Source of the DNA: a virus
Virus record (IMG/VR): IMGVR_UViG_3300034374_001920
Coordinates: 1 to 64,000 of that record
Length of the DNA stretch: 64,000 bases
Direction: 5' to 3' (one strand)
Of the stretch, positions 60,442 through 64,000 are shown in pieces. Position numbers and translations under genes: made by a program. The notes beneath the pieces were generated by a model that was given only the letters and a program-made list of their open reading frames with translations, did not search any database and was not told the DNA's origin. Position 1 is the stretch's first letter. Each line of letters begins with the position of its first letter.

Positions 60442-62166
60442 ATGATTAAATTCGAAAAGATCCGGTGGAAAAATTTCCTTTCCACTGGGAATAACTTTAC
60501 GGAAATAGATTTCCAATCTACCCCTACCACTCTAGTGGTGGGTCACAACGGCGCGGGTAAGTCAACACTACTCGACGCTCTCAGTTTTGGATTGTTCGGT
60601 AAACCACACCGTAAGATATCCAAGCCTCAACTTATCAATTCCATCAACGGAAAGGGTACACTAGTTGAGGTCTTTTTCTCAGTCGGCTCTGTTAGGTATA
60701 AGGTACTCCGTGGTATCAAACCCAACAAGTTTGAGATATGGTGCAACGATAACATGTTGAACCAGAGTTCTCACGCCAAGGAATACCAACAGATCCTTGA
60801 GACGAATATCCTTAAACTGAACCACAAGTCGTTCCACCAGATCGTTGTACTGGGTTCGTCTTCGTTCGTACCGTTTATGCAACTTCCGGCAAACTCTCGT
60901 AGAGATGTAATCGAAGACCTACTTGACATCAACATGTTCTCCAAGATGAACACAATTCTGAAAGAGAAGATGTCTATACTCAAGGAAAACATCCGTGAGA
61001 ATGGACACGCCATTGAGATGGTCAAGACTAAGATCAACGCACAGAAGAAGTATCTGCGAGATTTGTCGGCGCTAAACACCGCACACCGTAAGGAGAAAGA
61101 AGAATCAATCTCAACCCTTCTTAAGGAGATTAGTGAACTCCAAGACTTTAACGATAAGAACATGCAAGATGCAATGGATCGTTCTATGTCAGTGGCTTCC
61201 AAATTGCAGAAGGTTCAGACATCACGTGAGAAGTTACTTGAGTATCAATCAACGTTCAAGTCTCAGATCAAGTCCGTAGTGAAGGAGGCGAAGTTCTTTG
61301 AAGACAACTCTGTCTGTCCTACGTGTGATCAAGATATTGCGGATGATCTGCGTGAGACTAAAAAGAATGATGCGAACAAACGTGCAAAGGATCTCAGTGA
61401 GGCGATGGGTAAGTCTGACTCTCAGATGAAAGAGTTTGATGATCAACTCGTTGAACTGCAAAAGGAGTTGGAGTCTGCCCGTGTACTACAGAATGAGGTT
61501 AACAATAACAACCAGACCATCACCAGACTCAACCAACAGATAGAACGCATCCGTGCAGAGATCGATAACTTGGGAGATAACACTGGTGACCTCAAGGATG
61601 CAAACGATGAACTCCAAACTCTGAACAAGGACTTAGAGTCAAAACAAGATGAGAAGTATCGTATGCACGAGGACTACTCGTATCAACAGATCAACGCTGA
61701 ACTTCTTAAGGATACGGGGATCAAAACCAAGATCATCAAACAGTACCTTCCGGTCATTAACCAACTGACCAACCAGTACTTACAAATCTTAGACTTCTTT
61801 GTTCACTTCGATCTGGACGAGAGTTTCAACGAGACTATCCGTTCGCGTTTTCGTGACAGTTTCTCTTATGACTCTTTCTCTGAGGGGGAGAAACAACGTA
61901 TAGACTTGTCCCTACTATTTACGTGGAGACAAGTGGCGAAGATGAAAAACAGTGTTGCGACTAACCTACTCATCCTTGACGAGACTTTCGATTCTTCTTT
62001 GGACGATGATGGTGTAGACAACCTAATGAAGATCATACACACTCTGGGTGAAGAGACCAACGTGTTTGTTATCTCACACAAGGCGGAACTGGAAGACGCT
62101 GCGTTTCAACGCAGGATTGAATTCGTCAAAGAGAAGAACTTCAGTAAGATGAAAGAAGCCGCATGA
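60442..62166 (+). CDS. gp46: gp46 recombination nuclease subunit (Rad50/SbcC-like)
   Basis: 574 residues (T4 gp46 is 560). Walker A GHNGAGKST (residues 34-42), long coiled coils (~180-430) around a zinc hook CPTC (~291-294), ABC signature SFSEGEKQRIDLS (~478) and Walker B LLILDETFDSSLDDDG (~509). It partners gp47. The region upstream of the ATG carries promoter boxes instead of a ribosome site, so the mRNA may be leaderless. It overlaps the next gene by four bases (ATGA). Confidence 0.96.
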   Translation: MIKFEKIRWKNFLSTGNNFTEIDFQSTPTTLVVGHNGAGKSTLLDALSFGLFGKPHRKISKPQLINSINGKGTLVEVFFSVGSVRYKVLRGIKPNKFEIWCNDNMLNQSSHAKEYQQILETNILKLNHKSFHQIVVLGSSSFVPFMQLPANSRRDVIEDLLDINMFSKMNTILKEKMSILKENIRENGHAIEMVKTKINAQKKYLRDLSALNTAHRKEKEESISTLLKEISELQDFNDKNMQDAMDRSMSVASKLQKVQTSREKLLEYQSTFKSQIKSVVKEAKFFEDNSVCPTCDQDIADDLRETKKNDANKRAKDLSEAMGKSDSQMKEFDDQLVELQKELESARVLQNEVNNNNQTITRLNQQIERIRAEIDNLGDNTGDLKDANDELQTLNKDLESKQDEKYRMHEDYSYQQINAELLKDTGIKTKIIKQYLPVINQLTNQYLQILDFFVHFDLDESFNETIRSRFRDSFSYDSFSEGEKQRIDLSLLFTWRQVAKMKNSVATNLLILDETFDSSLDDDGVDNLMKIIHTLGEETNVFVISHKAELEDAAFQRRIEFVKEKNFSKMKEAA

Positions 62167-62765
62167 GTGTTAACATAATCGATGACTTCTATGATCCGGA
62201 AACTCTGAACGAGATTTCCAGTTACCTCAATGGGATCCTGTATTCAAAACAGGATGAAGTCCATCTGTTCTCGTGTAACATGGTTTTATGGGATGATGGA
62301 CTATACAGACACCAGAACGGTAGTGATCTTGAAGCGCCTCCTTTAGTACTCATTCACTACCCCCAAGCACATGGTGAAAGAGGTAAAATAATCCATGACC
62401 TCATAAAAGAAAAGACTAATGAAAGGGTCAAAGAGTTTGGGTTGAGGTGTCAAGACGTAACAGGTCCAATGTTTCATATCTGGACCCCACAGTCTTACAT
62501 CAACTGGCATAACGACTTTAGGCCTGGGGTTGAATCAGAACAGAGACATGGGGCGGCAACAATTTATTTAAATCGTGAATGGGCCCTTGACAAAGGGGGT
62601 GAGTTTTTGTATAATGATGATGCAGCTGACTTGAATAACGTTAAACGTGTCACGCCCGCAGAAAATCGTGCAGTTGTATTGGACGGTTGGGCGAGACACA
62701 AAACAACTCCGGTTGCACCGGAAAACATTAGGAAGTCATTACAAATTTGGTTAACCAAAATCTAA
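62163..62765 (+). CDS. 2OG-Fe(II) oxygenase-like protein
   Basis: 200 residues. The core has SYINWHNDFRPG (HxD as H-N-D, ~residue 118), GAATIYLNREWALDKGGEFLYND (beta strands and the GG turn typical of prolyl-4-hydroxylase-like enzymes), NRAVVLDGWARHKTTPV with the distal His (~182) and IRKSLQIWL with the 2OG-binding Arg. All catalytic residues are present. It is coupled to gp46 by an ATGA overlap and precedes the clamp gene, so it is expressed with replication proteins. The substrate is unknown. Confidence 0.82.
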   Translation: MSVNIIDDFYDPETLNEISSYLNGILYSKQDEVHLFSCNMVLWDDGLYRHQNGSDLEAPPLVLIHYPQAHGERGKIIHDLIKEKTNERVKEFGLRCQDVTGPMFHIWTPQSYINWHNDFRPGVESEQRHGAATIYLNREWALDKGGEFLYNDDAADLNNVKRVTPAENRAVVLDGWARHKTTPVAPENIRKSLQIWLTKI

Positions 62766-62777
62766 GCGGAGTATATA

Positions 62778-63455
62778 ATGGAACTAACTGATCGTACTAT
62801 GCAAGTACTTAAAAATTATGCAAACATCAACCCGAACATTGTGATCAGTGCGGGTAAACAATTGAAGACTGTTTCTATTGCAAGGAACGTCTTCTCTAAG
62901 ACTACCCTTGAGGAAGAGTTTCCCCAAGAGTTTGGTATCTACGATTTGAATGAGTTTCTTGGTGTTCTCTCTCTGGTAGAGAAACCCAACATCAAGTTCG
63001 AGAAGGATTACCTTGTCGTGGGCGATCACACTGGTCGTTCTCGTATCAAGTATTTTCTTTCCGATCCGGATCTATTGACTACTCCTTCCAAGGACATCAT
63101 TATGCCCGAAGCGGAAGTTAAGTTTTCACTAGATAATGACACGTTGAATCGAATCAAACGTGCTGCTGCGACATTGGGTCACAATGAGATTTCTATCACA
63201 CCACAGAGTGGTTCAGTACAAATCTCTGTTGTTGATTCTAAGGACGCAACCTCGAATGCGTTTTCGATTGACGTGGAAGGTTCGTATCAAGAAGGAGTTG
63301 ATTTCAACTTTATTCTGAATGTGAACAACCTCAAGATTGTTAGTGAGGACTATGATGTCAGTATCTCTTCGAAACTGATCTCACGGTTCGCATCAAAACA
63401 GTCAGAGATTGAGTACTATATTGCACTTGAAAAATCATCTAACTACGGAGCTTAA
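62778..63455 (+). CDS. gp45: gp45 sliding clamp
   Basis: 225 residues (T4 gp45 is 228). It has the clamp pattern: RTMQVLKNYANINPNIVISAGKQLKTVSIARNVFSKTTLEEEFPQEFGIYDLNEFLGVLSL, then KFEKDYLVVGDHTGRSRIKYFLSDPDLL, and a C-terminal half ending SKQSEIEYYIALEKSS. The trimeric ring tethers the DNA polymerase and, in T4, activates late transcription through gp55 and gp33. GGAG lies seven bases before the ATG. The clamp-loader genes are not in the window. Confidence 0.95.
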   Translation: MELTDRTMQVLKNYANINPNIVISAGKQLKTVSIARNVFSKTTLEEEFPQEFGIYDLNEFLGVLSLVEKPNIKFEKDYLVVGDHTGRSRIKYFLSDPDLLTTPSKDIIMPEAEVKFSLDNDTLNRIKRAAATLGHNEISITPQSGSVQISVVDSKDATSNAFSIDVEGSYQEGVDFNFILNVNNLKIVSEDYDVSISSKLISRFASKQSEIEYYIALEKSSNYGA

Positions 63456-63458
63456 AAG

Positions 63459-63683
63459 ATGGCAAAGACAGAGACCGCCGCACCGGCACAAGACCACTCT
63501 CAGGTCTATGAATTGAGTAATCGGGTCGCACGATCCACTATCGCAGTGATTGATACTGTGGTTCAACGTGGGGGTTTTAAGGGTGAAGAACTCTCAACCA
63601 TTGGTCAGTTGCGTGACCAAGCGGTTCAGGTTATTCAACTTGCAGAGGCGTTTCAGTCAGAAGAGACTGGTGAAACGAAGTAA
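63459..63683 (+). CDS. Unknown small helical protein
   Basis: 74 residues, three bases after gp45. The start is Ala/Thr-rich and flexible, then two helices (VYELSNRVARSTIAVIDTVVQRG; STIGQLRDQAVQVIQLAEAFQ). I do not recognise it; a small protein following gp45 occurs in related marine phages. Co-expression with the clamp is implied by spacing. Confidence 0.6.
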   Translation: MAKTETAAPAQDHSQVYELSNRVARSTIAVIDTVVQRGGFKGEELSTIGQLRDQAVQVIQLAEAFQSEETGETK

Positions 63684-63689
63684 CCCTCT

Positions 63690-63766
63690 GGGATCGTAGC
63701 TCAACTGGATAGAGCAACGGCCTTCTAAGCCGTAGGTTAAAGGTTCGAGTCCTTTCGGTCCCGCCA
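63690..63766 (+). tRNA. tRNA-Arg (anticodon TCT)
   Basis: A complete cloverleaf of 77 bases. Acceptor GGGATCG pairs with CGGTCCC (one T-G pair). The D arm is GCTC/GAGC, the anticodon arm is ACGGC/GCCGT with loop CTTCTAA, giving anticodon TCT for AGA codons. The T arm is AAAGG-TTCGAGT-CCTTT. The 3' CCA is encoded. Confidence 0.96.
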
Positions 63767-63782
63767 ATTTGAAAGGAAGATG

Positions 63783-64000
63783 ATGGACACGGTGATCTTT
63801 ATTCCTGCAAGGCTGGGGAGTAAAAGACTCATCCATAAACCACTTACCAAATTGGGGGGTGTACCTCTGGTAAGACGTGTTGCGGAGGCTTGCGAAAAGT
63901 CTGGATATCCGGTTGTGGTATTGACAGACAGTAAAAGAGTCGCGGATTGTGTAAAGGGTTTTGAGGTTGTAATTGATAGTCAACACTATCATAACGGTAC
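63783..64000 (+). CDS. kdsB: Partial CMP-KDO synthetase (3-deoxy-manno-octulosonate cytidylyltransferase)
   Basis: The first 72 codons of a gene that runs off the right edge. The start VIFIPARLGSKRLIHKPLTKLGGVPLVRRV has the IPARxxSxRLxxKPL nucleotide-binding signature of KdsB-type cytidylyltransferases, followed by GYPVVVLTDSKRVADCV, the second conserved strand. KdsB activates KDO for the inner core of lipopolysaccharide. I chose the ATG at 63783 because AAGGAAG is better spaced than for the ATG at 63780. It follows tRNA-Arg by 16 bases. A related NeuA/CMP-sugar synthetase cannot be excluded from this fragment. Confidence 0.8.
   Translation, partial: MDTVIFIPARLGSKRLIHKPLTKLGGVPLVRRVAEACEKSGYPVVVLTDSKRVADCVKGFEVVIDSQHYHNG

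Noticed and set aside
62774-62779. TATAAT overlapping the gp45 start codon
   Set aside because: No acceptable -35 box 16-18 bases upstream, and a normal ribosome site (GGAG) is present, so it is probably chance.

Overview
The window is a contiguous piece of a T4-like myovirus genome, most like the marine (cyanophage-type, 'exo-T-even') T4 relatives. It carries the T4 virion, packaging and recombination genes in recognisable order: hub and spike, gp25, gp6, gp8, fibres, gp13 to gp23, then UvsY, UvsW, gp55, gp47, gp46 and gp45. A Gram-negative host is suggested by the peptidoglycan amidase on the tail spike and by the start of a CMP-KDO synthetase (KdsB) gene at the right edge. No photosynthesis genes are visible, so the host cannot be named.

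Layout. 1-18.8 kb is the baseplate: an unknown partial gene, a gp27-like hub, a gp5 spike split over three genes (OB fold, amidase, beta-helical needle), gp25, gp6, a wedge-associated protein, a fibre-like protein, gp8 and a 1905-residue DUF4815-type structural protein. 18.8-27.5 kb holds fibre genes, including two tandem paralogues whose bodies are almost pure tetrapeptide repeats. 27.5-29.5 kb is a small island led by a consensus sigma-70 promoter: an unknown gene, a GT-A glycosyltransferase and a 2OG-oxygenase-like protein. 29.5-37.2 kb is a second fibre cluster. 37.2-50.2 kb is neck, packaging, tail and capsid: gp13, gp14 (with a LamG-like insertion), gp15, gp16, gp17, gp18, gp19, gp20, gp67/68-like, gp21, gp22, gp23. 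50.3-54.2 kb is an accessory region: one exported EF-hand-like protein, then a reverse-strand cassette of three genes (a DruA/DUF4338-like protein, a GT-B-like glycosyltransferase and a GIY-YIG endonuclease-like protein). 54.2-64 kb holds a second tail-tube-fold protein and then recombination, late-transcription and clamp genes interleaved with two 2OG oxygenases, a cytidylyltransferase, small conserved proteins, tRNA-Arg(UCU) and kdsB.

Regulation. Two promoter classes are visible. Virion operons start at T4-type late promoters (TATAAATA), which the gp55 encoded here should serve together with the gp45 clamp. Accessory and recombination genes start at sigma-70 consensus promoters (TTGACA-N17-TATAAT). 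Three of these lie so close to a start codon lacking a Shine-Dalgarno sequence that leaderless mRNAs are predicted. One late promoter sits inside an inverted repeat that should hide the ribosome site on readthrough RNA. The most unusual items are the tetrapeptide-repeat fibres, the split spike, the reverse-strand DruA/GT/GIY-YIG cassette and the leaderless promoters.
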